From Afipia felis ATCC 53690 (GTDB lineage Bacteria; Pseudomonadota; Alphaproteobacteria; Rhizobiales; Xanthobacteraceae), in the NCBI RefSeq assembly GCF_000314735.2, contig NZ_KB375270.1:620001-684000 (forward strand): a stretch of DNA of 64,000 nt, in the 5' to 3' direction. Numbering within the stretch: the stretch's first letter is position 1; every line of letters starts with the position of its first letter. The notes beneath the pieces are model-generated. The model made no database searches and was not told the origin of the DNA. It was given only the letters and a program-made list of their open reading frames with translations. Position numbers and translations under genes: made by a program. This document shows, in pieces, positions 28,031 through 39,065 of this stretch.

Positions 28031-28493
28031 GGTAGTCACCCTTGATTTGCAGTTCAATCCTTGCGAACTGGATGAACCATGTAATAATCCTTTTTTCCTG
28101 GCATACCAGAGCAATTGGTGCGGTGCAGCTAGGATCTAAACGCATGCCTCTGTCGGTAATATACGCTTTTAATCGGTGAGGCGGACTTAAATTATTATGA
28201 TTCTATAAACATAAGCATGGCGGTCGGTCTTTTTGGCGGAACTCGATGTTTTTCTAACGTATGCAATAGGTGCATGAACCGAATATGAATAAATGAATTA
28301 AAGATCGTTTTTTGAATGGAGGTTCAGGCTCCAATAGGAGCAGCTATGAGATTTCTCCCGTTGTTTTGGACGCGCTTTCAAGGAACATTCCAGAGGTCTT
28401 CAAACCGTCTTGAAGCTGTTTTTATAAACGGCTCCTAAAAGGCTCCGGGAACGCAGAGAGCGTTCCAAGGACAATTCCCAAGGACAATCTCCG
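28031..28493. other. 463-base AT-rich intergenic region
   Basis: This region between the DUF1127 gene and the copper-chaperone gene is AT-richer than its surroundings (28.2–28.3 kb in particular). It should hold the DUF1127 promoter (minus strand) and the promoter of the copper chaperone. It contains a 30-codon candidate leader ORF (28346–28438), a GGCTCC direct repeat around 28430–28446 and a 7-bp stem-loop at 28448–28466. No larger gene is visible on either strand. Confidence 0.6.
28346..28438 (+). CDS. Candidate 30-residue leader peptide upstream of the copper chaperone
   Basis: ATG at 28346 lies five bases after a clear AGGAG and opens a 30-codon frame (MRFLPLFWTRFQ to FINGS) ending 55 bases before the PCu(A)C gene. 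A GGAACGC/GCGTTCC hairpin follows. The arrangement (good ribosome site, short ORF, hairpin, structural gene) is that of a regulatory leader, but the peptide has no Cys or recognised motif. It may also be chance. Confidence 0.3.
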   Translation: MRFLPLFWTRFQGTFQRSSNRLEAVFINGS

Positions 28494-29075
28494 ATGACCC
28501 TCCGCTTCTCTCCGTTGCGAACGAGCTTCGCGGGTGCAGCCATGTTCGGCATGCTCGCTGCACCTTCCGCTGTCCAGGCTCAGGACCATTCCGACCATCC
28601 GGCAATGACGATGAGTCCATCGATGACAATGAAGCCAGCAATGGCGATGAAGCAGGCATCTGCGAGCGGGCCGCAGTTCAAGGCGGGTGATCTGACTGTC
28701 ACGGCGCCCTGGAGCCGCGCGACGCCCAAGGGCGCGAAGATCGGTGCAGGATATCTGACGATCCAGAACAACGGCACCGCGCCTGACAAGCTCGTCGGCG
28801 TCGAGTCCGTGGTGGCGGGCAAGACGGAAATTCACGAGATGTCGATGACCGACGGCGTGATGAAGATGCGGCCGGTGACCGGCGGCGTCACCATCGAGCC
28901 CGGCAAAAGCGTCGTGCTTGGTCCGTCCGGTTATCATCTGATGCTGATGGATCTGAAAAATCCGCTCGAGCAGGGCCAGTCGTTTGACGCCACGCTGCGT
29001 TTCGAGAAGGCCGGGCCGTTAAAGGTCACGTTCCAGGTCGGCGGGATTGGCGCGGGGAGTGCGCCGAAGCACTGA
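28494..29075 (+). CDS. Periplasmic copper chaperone PCu(A)C
   Basis: A 193-residue exported protein. The signal peptide is about residues 1–29 (cleavage near VQAQD), followed by a Met/His-rich segment (DHSDHPAMTMSPSMTMKPAM in outline) and the PCuAC domain. The Cu(I) site pattern is complete: HEMSMTDGVMKMRPV and, further on, YHLMLMDL. PCuAC proteins deliver copper to cytochrome oxidase, often together with Sco. The N-terminal Met/His region may be a second copper site, as the C-terminal one is in other members. No sco or cox gene is adjacent. Confidence 0.9.
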   Translation: MTLRFSPLRTSFAGAAMFGMLAAPSAVQAQDHSDHPAMTMSPSMTMKPAMAMKQASASGPQFKAGDLTVTAPWSRATPKGAKIGAGYLTIQNNGTAPDKLVGVESVVAGKTEIHEMSMTDGVMKMRPVTGGVTIEPGKSVVLGPSGYHLMLMDLKNPLEQGQSFDATLRFEKAGPLKVTFQVGGIGAGSAPKH

Positions 29076-29240
29076 TCGTCACAACTGGTGCCAAATCTAC
29101 ATAGACGGCGTCAAATCTGCACAGAACATGTCGCGCGCGTTCCCGGCCGATAGGCCGGGCGCGCGAGCGTGATCGTAAGGGGCGGAGCGCAGTGTTAGCC
29201 TGCGCTTAGCGTATGTTTGCCTTCGCAGATGCCGACCCGG

Positions 29241-30143
29241 TTACCTGAGCCAAGAGATCAGATTGACCGGGAAATCGGCTGCGTAGCGTTTCTCTCGCGG
29301 CGGTTGCGCAGGCTCCCGGTACGGTTGCGTGGCGGGCTCCACGGCGGCGCGGTAGAGATGCCAGGTTGCGTGACCGAGTACCGGCACCACCACCGCAAGG
29401 CCGAGGAACAGGGGCAGTGACCCCAGAACCAGCAGGGCTGCGACAATAAGTCCCCACGTCACCATCACCTGCGGATTTTCCGCGACCACTTTCATCGAGA
29501 CAGTCATCGCTTGCGCTGCGCTGGCGTGCCGATCCAGCATCAGCGGGAAGGCGACGACGCTAATGCACAGCGCGACAATCGCAAACAGCAGGCCGACACC
29601 GCAGCCGAGCAGGATCAGCGTCCAGCCTTGCCGCGTGGTTAGCACCATGCCGATAAAATCTGGAATGCGCGCGGCCGGAGCGTAACCGAAGCAGGCGATA
29701 TAAATTGCCTGCGCCGTTGCCACCCAGACGGCGAACAGGATCAGCAGCATCGCGCCCAGGGCGAGCATCGCGCCAAGCGAAGGAGATGACAGGACGTGCA
29801 GGGCGTCGGATGCCGTCGGATTTTGTCCGGCCTCGCGGCGGCGGCTGAGTTCGTAAAGCCCGATGGCGGCGAACGGCCCGAGCAATGCAAAGCCTGCGGC
29901 CAATGGGAATAGCAGCGGCAGCACCGAATAGCCGTGGATGAGCCGTGCGACGATGAGACCGATGACTGGGTAGATCAGCGCCAGGATGATCGCGTGTGAC
30001 GGCAGCGCGACAAAATCCTCCCAGCCTGCACGGAGGGCGGCGGACAGGTCGGACATGTGAATGCGCCGCACGACGGGCAAGCCATTGGGCGGGGAGACGG
30101 CGACGGGCAGGGTATTGCCGGAAGATGGATAAGTGGAAGACAT
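29241..30143 (-). CDS. DUF2189 integral membrane protein
   Basis: A 300-residue membrane protein with about six hydrophobic helices. After a Pro-rich N-terminus, VRRIHMSDLSAALRAGWEDF is the DUF2189 opening, and GFALLGPFAAIGLYELSRRRE is a typical central segment (seen as LLGPFAAIGLYELSRR). The ATG at 30143 has GGGAG eight bases upstream. The function is unknown. The C-terminal tail is rich in Arg/Pro/Gln. Confidence 0.8.
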   Translation of the reverse strand: MSSTYPSSGNTLPVAVSPPNGLPVVRRIHMSDLSAALRAGWEDFVALPSHAIILALIYPVIGLIVARLIHGYSVLPLLFPLAAGFALLGPFAAIGLYELSRRREAGQNPTASDALHVLSSPSLGAMLALGAMLLILFAVWVATAQAIYIACFGYAPAARIPDFIGMVLTTRQGWTLILLGCGVGLLFAIVALCISVVAFPLMLDRHASAAQAMTVSMKVVAENPQVMVTWGLIVAALLVLGSLPLFLGLAVVVPVLGHATWHLYRAAVEPATQPYREPAQPPREKRYAADFPVNLISWLR

Positions 30144-30452
30144 GACAGAGGCTCCCGTTCGATGGCGGTTGACGCGATGTTCGCGACCGTGACCACGCGG
30201 AAGCAACGCGCGTCTGATGTGAGGAGGCTAAACCTTCCCTGAGAGGAACAAACTCACGGTTCGGTGAATTTGTTCCGACCGGAGTCCAAACAAGGGGCGC
30301 ATCCTTATACCGTCTTCAAACTTTCATTGGCCTGACATGATGGCCAGCCGATGACGGGTGTATTGGCAAGCTGCACGCCGTAAGGCAGACTTTCCATCAG
30401 GTGACGCTCGCGGCGCCGATACTTTGATTCAAATCGCAAGCAGGAGTTCAGC

Positions 30453-30821
30453 ATGAGCATTTTTTCCAAGATCATGGGCGCTATTTTCGGAACGACCAGC
30501 GCACAGGCGGCCGAACCCGCCGGGGGCGCGGGCTCGGCAGGCGCCGGAGCTCCGGCGGCGCAGACCGTCGATGTGGCGCCGATCCTCGATGCGGCCGTGA
30601 AGGCCAAGGGTGAGAAGCTCGAATGGCGCACCTCGATCGTCGACCTGATGAAGGCGCTCGATATCGATTCCAGTCTCGCCGCGCGCAAGGAGCTCGCCAA
30701 GGAGCTGAACTACACCGGCGACACCAACGATTCTGCGTCGATGAACATCTGGCTGCACAAGCAAGTCATGGATAAGCTCGCGGCCAACGGTGGCAAGCTG
30801 CCGCCTGACATCAAGCATTGA
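30453..30821 (+). CDS. DUF3597 protein
   Basis: A 122-residue protein: MSIFSKIMGAIFG, an Ala/Gly-rich linker, then the DUF3597 domain (VDVAPILDAAVKAKGEKLEW, SIVDLMKALDIDSSLAARKELAKEL, NIWLHKQVMDKLAANGGKLP in order). The DUF3597 domain is a small helical module like LysM-associated or BON-associated partners; its role is unknown. An AGGAG lies eight bases before the ATG, and a strong terminator follows. Confidence 0.88.
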   Translation: MSIFSKIMGAIFGTTSAQAAEPAGGAGSAGAGAPAAQTVDVAPILDAAVKAKGEKLEWRTSIVDLMKALDIDSSLAARKELAKELNYTGDTNDSASMNIWLHKQVMDKLAANGGKLPPDIKH

Positions 30822-30846
30822 TCGTTTTCTGAACGATTTTCTCACG

Positions 30847-30877
30847 AGGCCCGTCGCGTTCGCGCGGCGGGCCTTTT
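30847..30877 (+). terminator. Rho-independent terminator after the DUF3597 gene
   Basis: AGGCCCG-T-CGCG and CGCG-G-CGGGCCT pair around a TTCG loop and are followed by TTTTGTTTCT. It lies 26 bases past the stop. Confidence 0.8.
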
Positions 30878-31045
30878 GTTTCTCGGCGTCCGGCATTCGG
30901 GTGGCAGATCGGCGTTGACGGAAATGTGTAGGTCCCGGCGCGGGTCATCAATTTGGAGAGATGACGGCGCACCGGCAGCCGGGTATGAAAATGCATTCAA
31001 ACGAGGCCGAGCCAACGGCCCGATGGGAAACAAAAGGAAAATCAA

Positions 31046-31834
31046 ATGACGAATATCGATCGACGTACCGTTTTGGCTGGCAGCGCGGTGGCGCTCGCAG
31101 GCACGGCATTAGCAACCCCGGCGACAGCGCAGGGGACTGCCAAAACGCTGTTCGAAGTGGCGCAGGTGACGATTCCGGTCGAGGGCCAGAGCGAGGTGTT
31201 TCCGGTGCGGCGCATCTATTGCATCGGGCGCAACTATGCCGCGCACGCGCTGGAGCGCGGCTCCGATCCGACGCGCGAGCCGCCGTTCTTCTTCCAGAAG
31301 CCGACCGACGCCATCCAGAACGTCAAGCCGGGCACTGTCGCCGATCATCCGTATCCGTCGTTGACCAAGAATTATCACCACGAGGTCGAACTCGTGGCGG
31401 CCCTGAAATCCGGCGGCACCAATATCCCGCCTGAGAAGGCACTGGACTGTGTGTTCGGCTACACCGTCGGCCTCGACATGACCCGTCGCGATCTTCAGAA
31501 TGAGATGGCGGGCATGAAGAAGCCATGGGAAATCGGCAAGAGCTTCGACCACGCCGCAGTGCTCGGCCCGCTGCATCCGGCTTCCAAGGTTGGCCACCCG
31601 ACCAAGGGCGAGATATCACTCGCTGTGAACGGCAAGGTGCGGCAGGACTCCGATCTCAGCAAAATGATCTGGAGCGTCGCCGAACAGATTTCGAAACTGT
31701 CGGAAGCCTTCGAATTGAAGGCGGGGGACATCATCTATTCCGGTACGCCGGAAAATGTCGGTCCGGTGGTGAAGGGTGACGTGCTGCTCGCCAAGATCGC
31801 AGGCTTCCCGGATATGTCGATCAAGATCGTCTGA
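31046..31834 (+). CDS. Fumarylacetoacetate hydrolase-family protein with Tat signal
   Basis: A 262-residue FAH-fold protein. The N-terminus (IDRRTVLAGSAVALAGTALA) has twin arginines followed by a hydrophobic h-region and an ATA/AQG cleavage region, a good Tat signal. The catalytic domain follows: RIYCIGRNYAAHALE, PFFFQKPTDAI, YHHEVELVAAL (metal-binding E-x-E equivalents), FGYTVGLDMTRRDLQ, and DIIYSGTPENVGPV at the C-terminus. Relatives are acylpyruvases or hydratases acting in the cytoplasm; export would put this one in the periplasm. The substrate is unknown. Confidence 0.88.
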   Translation: MTNIDRRTVLAGSAVALAGTALATPATAQGTAKTLFEVAQVTIPVEGQSEVFPVRRIYCIGRNYAAHALERGSDPTREPPFFFQKPTDAIQNVKPGTVADHPYPSLTKNYHHEVELVAALKSGGTNIPPEKALDCVFGYTVGLDMTRRDLQNEMAGMKKPWEIGKSFDHAAVLGPLHPASKVGHPTKGEISLAVNGKVRQDSDLSKMIWSVAEQISKLSEAFELKAGDIIYSGTPENVGPVVKGDVLLAKIAGFPDMSIKIV

Positions 31835-31849
31835 TCCCGATTCCAAATC

Positions 31850-31879
31850 AAAAAGCCCGCCATCGGCGGGCTTTTTTTC
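31850..31879. terminator. Bidirectional rho-independent terminator
   Basis: AAAAAGCCCGCC-ATC-GGCGGGCTTTTTTT: a perfect GC stem with A-run and T-run on either side, between the convergent FAH-family gene and the first mini-GNAT. Confidence 0.9.
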
Positions 31880-31885
31880 TGCGCC

Positions 31886-32170
31886 TCAAGGCTTGAGGTC
31901 TGAGTATTCGGAATGCCGCGCAAGGAACGCCTCGGCGTAGCTGCAAACCGGCACCACCTTGAGACCATCGCGCCGGATCAGTTCCAGCGCGCCGCTCATG
32001 ACTTTGGCGGCAATTCCCTGACCGCGCAGCGCCAGCGGCGTCTCGACGTGCAGGATGAACAACGTATCGCCCTCGCGACGATAGGTTGCAAAGGCGGTGT
32101 CGCCGTTCATCTTCATTTCGTAACGGCTCAGAGAGGTGTTGTCGTGAACGTCCTGCAGCATCTGGCTCAT
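31886..32170 (-). CDS. Mini-GNAT N-acetyltransferase (YjdJ/CG-type), copy 1
   Basis: A 94-residue protein of the single-domain GNAT type (Acetyltransf_CG). LSRYEMKMNGDTAFATYRRE is the beta meander, LHVETPLALRGQGIAAKVM gives the acetyl-CoA loop (RGQGIA), and LKVVPVCSYAEAFLARHSEY the conserved end (seen as VVPVCSYAEAFLARH). It is a clear paralogue of the next gene. The substrate of this family is not known. Confidence 0.85.
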   Translation of the reverse strand: MSQMLQDVHDNTSLSRYEMKMNGDTAFATYRREGDTLFILHVETPLALRGQGIAAKVMSGALELIRRDGLKVVPVCSYAEAFLARHSEYSDLKP

Positions 32171-32218
32171 CGTACTCTTTATCCGTGGTCGTAATTTGCG
32201 CTGGTGGTGAGCGACCGG

Positions 32219-32503
32219 CTATTTCAGCAGGTCGGCATAGTCCGTGTGCTTTTCGATATAGGCTTTTACAAACGGGCATTGCGGGACAACCTTGAGGTGT
32301 CTCGCGCGCACGTCGTCGAGCGCACCTTTCACCAACTGCGAACCGATGCCGCGCCCGCCCAGTTCCTTCGGAACTTCGGTATGGGTAAAGGTGATGACGC
32401 CGTCCGACAGCCTGTAATAGGCGCCCGCGAGATAGCCGTCGACGGTCAGCTCGTAGCGGCTTTCAGCGGGATTGTCCTGAACCGTGCCGGTTGCGTCGCT
32501 CAT
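32219..32503 (-). CDS. Mini-GNAT N-acetyltransferase (YjdJ/CG-type), copy 2
   Basis: 94 residues with the same layout as copy 1: SRYELTVDGYLAGAYYRLSD, EVPKELGGRGIGSQLVKGAL with the acetyl-CoA loop GGRGIG, and VVPQCPFVKAYIEKHTDY. The ATG at 32503 has GAGGAG upstream; a frame reaching back to 32755 is not supported. It is 48 bases from copy 1 in the same direction, consistent with a tandem duplication followed by divergence. Confidence 0.86.
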   Translation of the reverse strand: MSDATGTVQDNPAESRYELTVDGYLAGAYYRLSDGVITFTHTEVPKELGGRGIGSQLVKGALDDVRARHLKVVPQCPFVKAYIEKHTDYADLLK

Positions 32504-32725
32504 TCGTGTCTCCTCGTTGTCCGGAAAGCCGACATGGACCGGATATGCCTCAATGATCTGGATCGGGCCTGTTCCGCGACAACAAAGCTGGGCGGATGGC
32601 TCTTGTAAAGGCGCAGGGCCTTCATAGGTTTTCGTGAAGACATACCTCTGCGGCCGACCGGTCGTGACGGTTGAAGTCGCCTCGTTCAGGCCGCCGCCGT
32701 ATGCCTCTTGATACAGGAGGTTTCC

Positions 32726-33133
32726 ATGTCTGGCGCTCGGTTCTTCGACACTCATCGCACGTGGGAGGACTGGGTCGGGATGCTGCTCGGCATCCTGATC
32801 GCCGTTTCTCCCTGGATGACCGGAGAGACGAACTACGGTCTCGGACTGCTGCCCGATCCGGGATTGGCTCTCATTAACACAGCGGTCGTGGGCATCCTCA
32901 TCATCGGCCTGTCGCAGCTTGAATACATCGCGTTGCGGCGCTGGGAGGAGGGCTGCGAGATGGCGCTCGCCATCTGGCTGATTATGTCGCCCTACGTCTT
33001 CGGATATTCGACCGATGGCGTGCTACGGTTTTACCATGCTGCTTTCGGCGGCGCGGTCTTCCTGCTTGCGGCGCTGAAGCTGTGGCAGGACTGGGAGTTG
33101 TCCGATCGGGATTTGGCCCGGCACGGGCAATAA
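32726..33133 (+). CDS. SPW-repeat membrane protein
   Basis: A 135-residue integral membrane protein with two SPW units: ILIAVSPWMTGE and LIMSPYVFGYST. About four helices are visible. AGGAGG lies six bases before the ATG at 32726. The family is widespread in rhizobia; the function is unknown. It is divergent from the mini-GNAT genes and convergent with uvrA. Confidence 0.85.
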   Translation: MSGARFFDTHRTWEDWVGMLLGILIAVSPWMTGETNYGLGLLPDPGLALINTAVVGILIIGLSQLEYIALRRWEEGCEMALAIWLIMSPYVFGYSTDGVLRFYHAAFGGAVFLLAALKLWQDWELSDRDLARHGQ

Positions 33134-33214
33134 AACTCTGTCCGAATGACAGGGTTTGAGGGTTTGATGTTCAGGCGTCCGATGAGATCGGCCGCCTGAA
33201 CAAGTTTGTGAGTC

Positions 33215-36196
<2,982 letters not shown>

Positions 36197-36285
36197 GATC
36201 AGTTCCAGCGGGCCGGGCACAAGCAAGAACGCCGTGCCGGGCAAAACCGGATCGTGCGTCAGGCATAAGAGGATGGCCGTGACTG

Positions 36286-36300
36286 GAACGTAGGAAGAAC
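36286..36300 (-). promoter_or_regulatory. LexA (SOS) box upstream of uvrA
   Basis: On the minus strand the sequence is GTTCTTCCTACGTTC, an exact match to the alphaproteobacterial LexA operator GTTC-N7-GTTC. It lies 90 bases upstream of the uvrA start. This spacing fits SOS control of uvrA. Confidence 0.75.
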
Positions 36301-36423
36301 GGAGGGAAATTTCCAGTGTCGGCTTTGCCAGATCACCGGAATCATTTGAGATCCGAGTGATTGATCCATGAGGGTTTCACGCGCGGAACGACCGGACACA
36401 CTGTGTGGTGTTCGTTGGAGGCA

Positions 36424-36455
36424 ACAAAAAAGGCCGGCTTTCGCCGGCCTTTTCG
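36424..36455 (-). terminator. Rho-independent terminator of the porin gene
   Basis: AAGGCCGGC-GAAA-GCCGGCCTT on the minus strand, followed by TTTTGTTGC, about 30 bases past the porin stop. The stem is a perfect 9 bp. Confidence 0.9.
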
Positions 36456-36482
36456 TTGGATCGCGTGAGCGATCAGCAAGTC

Positions 36483-37187
36483 TTAGTAGCGGGCAACAAC
36501 CGGGCCACCCCAGTTGAAGTGGTAGTTGATGCCGGCCTTCACAGTGTGAAGGTCGTCGCTGTAGCGCACGGTACCGGGAGCAAACGCCACGGTGGTGTGA
36601 TCGAAGTTGTAATACTGGTACTCGATCTTCGCCGACCAGGCCGGAGCGAACATGTATTCGAGGCCAGCGCCGACGGTGTAGCCAGTGTCCTTGCGGTCAA
36701 CCAGGGCCAGCGAGGTCGAGTCGATGCCGCCGTTGTCGCGGAATGCAACACCGCCCTTGGCGTAGATCATGCCAGGACCCCAGGTGTAGCCGAGACGGCC
36801 AGTGACCGAAGCCAGCCAGTCGTTCTTGATGCGGATCGCATCGGTGCCGTCGCTGAAGGTATGACGGTTGCTCGACAGGCCGTTGAATTCGCCCTCGAGA
36901 CCGACAACCCAGTTCGGAGCGAACTGGTAGTTGGCGCCGACAACGCCGCCGCCGAGGAACGAGCTGTCGTTACGGGTGCCGACAATAGCCGCGTTATCCG
37001 TGGTGAAGCCGCTCGAGCCCTGGAACGCGCCGCCAACCTGGGCACCGATGTAGAAACCGGTCCAGTTGTAGATCGGGGCAACGTAAGCCGGCGGAGCCTT
37101 GGTATAGGGGCGGGCCGCGAGGTCAGCAGCGAACACCGAGGTCGAGCTCAGAGCCGCGACAGTGGCTGCAAGAAGGATCTTTTTCAT
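36483..37187 (-). CDS. Outer-membrane beta-barrel protein, Omp25/Omp31 type
   Basis: A 234-residue porin-like protein. The signal peptide MKKILLAATVAALSSTSVFA is followed by the DLAARPYTKAPPAYVAPIYNW proline-rich start typical of the family (seen as DLAARPYTKAPP), NWTGFYIGAQVGGAF, alternating hydrophobic strands, and the terminal KAGINYHFNWGGPVVARY ending in an aromatic-type strand. The ATG at 37187 has GGAGAAG seven bases upstream. It is transcribed alone, with a strong terminator and a long upstream region. Confidence 0.92.
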   Translation of the reverse strand: MKKILLAATVAALSSTSVFAADLAARPYTKAPPAYVAPIYNWTGFYIGAQVGGAFQGSSGFTTDNAAIVGTRNDSSFLGGGVVGANYQFAPNWVVGLEGEFNGLSSNRHTFSDGTDAIRIKNDWLASVTGRLGYTWGPGMIYAKGGVAFRDNGGIDSTSLALVDRKDTGYTVGAGLEYMFAPAWSAKIEYQYYNFDHTTVAFAPGTVRYSDDLHTVKAGINYHFNWGGPVVARY

Positions 37188-37659
37188 TTTTACTTCTCCA
37201 AAAACCGTGTCCCAGGTCTGTCCCAAGAGCGCGGGGTGTCCAGATTGCGTCCGCCGGGGTCAGCGCCACGCAGGTGGAATGATGAATTCCGATGCCCCGA
37301 TCTATAACCCGGATTCCCTGAAAAAGCCGTGTCGCAAATATCACAGTCAGACGCGATGTTTTGAGTTCCAAAGTTCCACTTAAGAATTTGGAAACGCTAA
37401 TTTTTCTTCAATTTTAGTTCCATCGATTTTGATCACAAAATGGTGAGTTTTTGCGCCGCGTTAAAAGCCATGTCGATCCAAGGACTTGCGCGGAACAAAA
37501 CGGGTACGTATAAATGCTGACGGATATGCGCGCGTCGTATTGGTGTGGATAAGGGCGTCCTCGGAGCACGGAAGCTCCACCGCGGCGTTTCGATGTGTCC
37601 GCGAGTAGGCTTAGGTGCCGGGCTGGCGCATAGGTGGCGCCTTGGTGGAGATTGAAGAT
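37188..37659. other. 472-base divergent intergenic region, porin/ssb
   Basis: The promoter regions of the porin (minus) and ssb (plus) lie here. The porin side is AT-rich near 37330–37440 and has an inverted repeat TTCCAAA…TTTGGAA (about 37368–37396). A LexA-like site is at 37493–37507. No gene is visible. Confidence 0.5.
37493..37507 (-). promoter_or_regulatory. Imperfect LexA-like box upstream of ssb
   Basis: The minus strand reads GTAC-N7-GTTC (GTACCCGTTTTGTTC), one base off the GTTC-N7-GTTC operator, 153 bases before ssb. Direct SOS control of ssb is common in alphaproteobacteria, but one mismatch and the distance make this tentative. Confidence 0.35.
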
Positions 37660-38145
37660 ATGGCAGGCAGCGTCAACAAGGTCATTCTGGTGGGCAACCT
37701 CGGGGCGGATCCCGATGTCCGGCGCACCCAGGACGGTCGGCCGATCGTCAATCTGAGCATCGCGACCTCCGATACCTGGCGCGACAAGAATACTGGCGAG
37801 CGGAAGGAGAAGACCGAGTGGCATCGCGTCGTCATCTTCAATGAAGGGCTTTGCAAGGTCGCGGAGCAGTATCTGAAGAAGGGCGCGAAGGTTTATGTCG
37901 AAGGTGCGCTCCAGACCCGGAAGTGGCAGGACAAGGACGGCAAGGACAAATATTCGACCGAAGTCGTCCTGCAGGGCTTCAACTCGACGCTGACCATGCT
38001 CGATGGTCGTGGCGGTGGAGGAGGAGGCGGTTCGTTCGCCAGCGACGAGGGCGGCGGCTCCTTCGGCTCCGGCGGTCCGTCGCAGCGCCGTTCGGTCCCG
38101 GCCTCCGGCGGCCGTGATGACATGAATGACGACATTCCTTTCTAA
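37660..38145 (+). CDS. ssb: Single-stranded DNA-binding protein
   Basis: A 161-residue SSB. The OB fold runs from [20 protein letters not shown] through WHRVVIF to [20 protein letters not shown] Gly/Ser-rich linker follows, and the C-terminal acidic tip DDIPF recruits partner proteins. The ATG at 37660 has GGAG upstream; the frame reaching 37615 adds an unconserved leader. The stop abuts the convergent marC stop directly, with no terminator between. Confidence 0.95.
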   Translation: MAGSVNKVILVGNLGADPDVRRTQDGRPIVNLSIATSDTWRDKNTGERKEKTEWHRVVIFNEGLCKVAEQYLKKGAKVYVEGALQTRKWQDKDGKDKYSTEVVLQGFNSTLTMLDGRGGGGGGGSFASDEGGGSFGSGGPSQRRSVPASGGRDDMNDDIPF

Positions 38146-38769
38146 TCATCCAAAGGCGGCGCGGCCGCCATCGATGACGAACTGCACGGCGAGGGCAGCA
38201 AGCACCACGCCGAGCAGTCGTGACATCACGACATTACCGGTAACGCCGAGCAGCCGCGCCACGCGGCCTGCAAACACGAATGCAATCGCGCAGACGACGG
38301 CAATCACGATAATGATGCCGACGAGCGTCAGCAAAGGCGCTGGTTCAGCCTTGGTCTGTCCCGCCAGCAGTAGGGTGGCTGTGATGGCGCCGGGACCCGC
38401 GATCAGCGGGATCGCCAGCGGAAACGCGGCGATGTTGCGGGCATGTTCCTCAATGGCCTGTTCGGCCTGCCGTGCCTCGCGGGCCGGGCGGATGCCGAAC
38501 ACCATCTCGCCGGCAATAACGAACAACAGGATGCCGCCGGAAATCCGAAATGCGGGCAGGCCGATGCCGAGCCGCGCCAGCAGCCAGTTTCCGACCAGTG
38601 CGGTACCGATCAGGATTGCTCCGGCGATGACTGCGGCGCGATAGCCGGCGGCACGACGAACGGCCGGTGGCAACCCATGCGTGACAGACAGGAACGCCGG
38701 CGTGATTCCGATCGGATCAACCACGACGAACAACGTCACCAGCGCATTGAGAGCGTATTCGGGAAGCAT
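38146..38769 (-). CDS. MarC-family integral membrane protein
   Basis: A 207-residue protein of the UPF0056/MarC family with six hydrophobic helices. The opening YALNALVTLFVVVDPIGITPAFL (seen as LFVVVDPIGITPAFLS) is the family signature, and FPLAIPLIAGPGAITATLLL the second half-repeat. The name comes from an old multiple-antibiotic-resistance link that was later discounted; the function is unknown. It is convergent with ssb. Confidence 0.9.
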   Translation of the reverse strand: MLPEYALNALVTLFVVVDPIGITPAFLSVTHGLPPAVRRAAGYRAAVIAGAILIGTALVGNWLLARLGIGLPAFRISGGILLFVIAGEMVFGIRPAREARQAEQAIEEHARNIAAFPLAIPLIAGPGAITATLLLAGQTKAEPAPLLTLVGIIIVIAVVCAIAFVFAGRVARLLGVTGNVVMSRLLGVVLAALAVQFVIDGGRAAFG

Positions 38770-39001
38770 GGATACCCCGCAGAACGGCAGCCCGTGTTGC
38801 CGGATTTTACGACGTCAGCCACGCGCGCGCACGATTTTGCCGATCCATTTTCGACAGGCCGTGCCTGAATTGTGCGCTCTGAAATCGGCTTTGACGAACG
38901 CTTTCGGCGGGGCGTGAAGGCGGCGCCCGAAGGGGCTCAATATCATCCTGCAAATGACTGAAAATACTTGACTATTCCCGCTGTATTTTGGCCCGAATAG
39001 A

Positions 39002-39031
39002 TTGGCGAAAAACTACGATTCAGCCTATATA
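39002..39031 (+). promoter_or_regulatory. Candidate sigma-70-type promoter of gyrA
   Basis: TTGGCG at 39002–39007 and TATATA at 39026–39031 are separated by 18 bases and lie 35 bases before the gyrA start. The TATATA is part of CCTATATAGG. The rest of the 296-base gap before gyrA has no gene. Confidence 0.35.
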
Positions 39032-39065
39032 GGCGGGACATTTTGCACCCTCAGGATTCGCTCCC

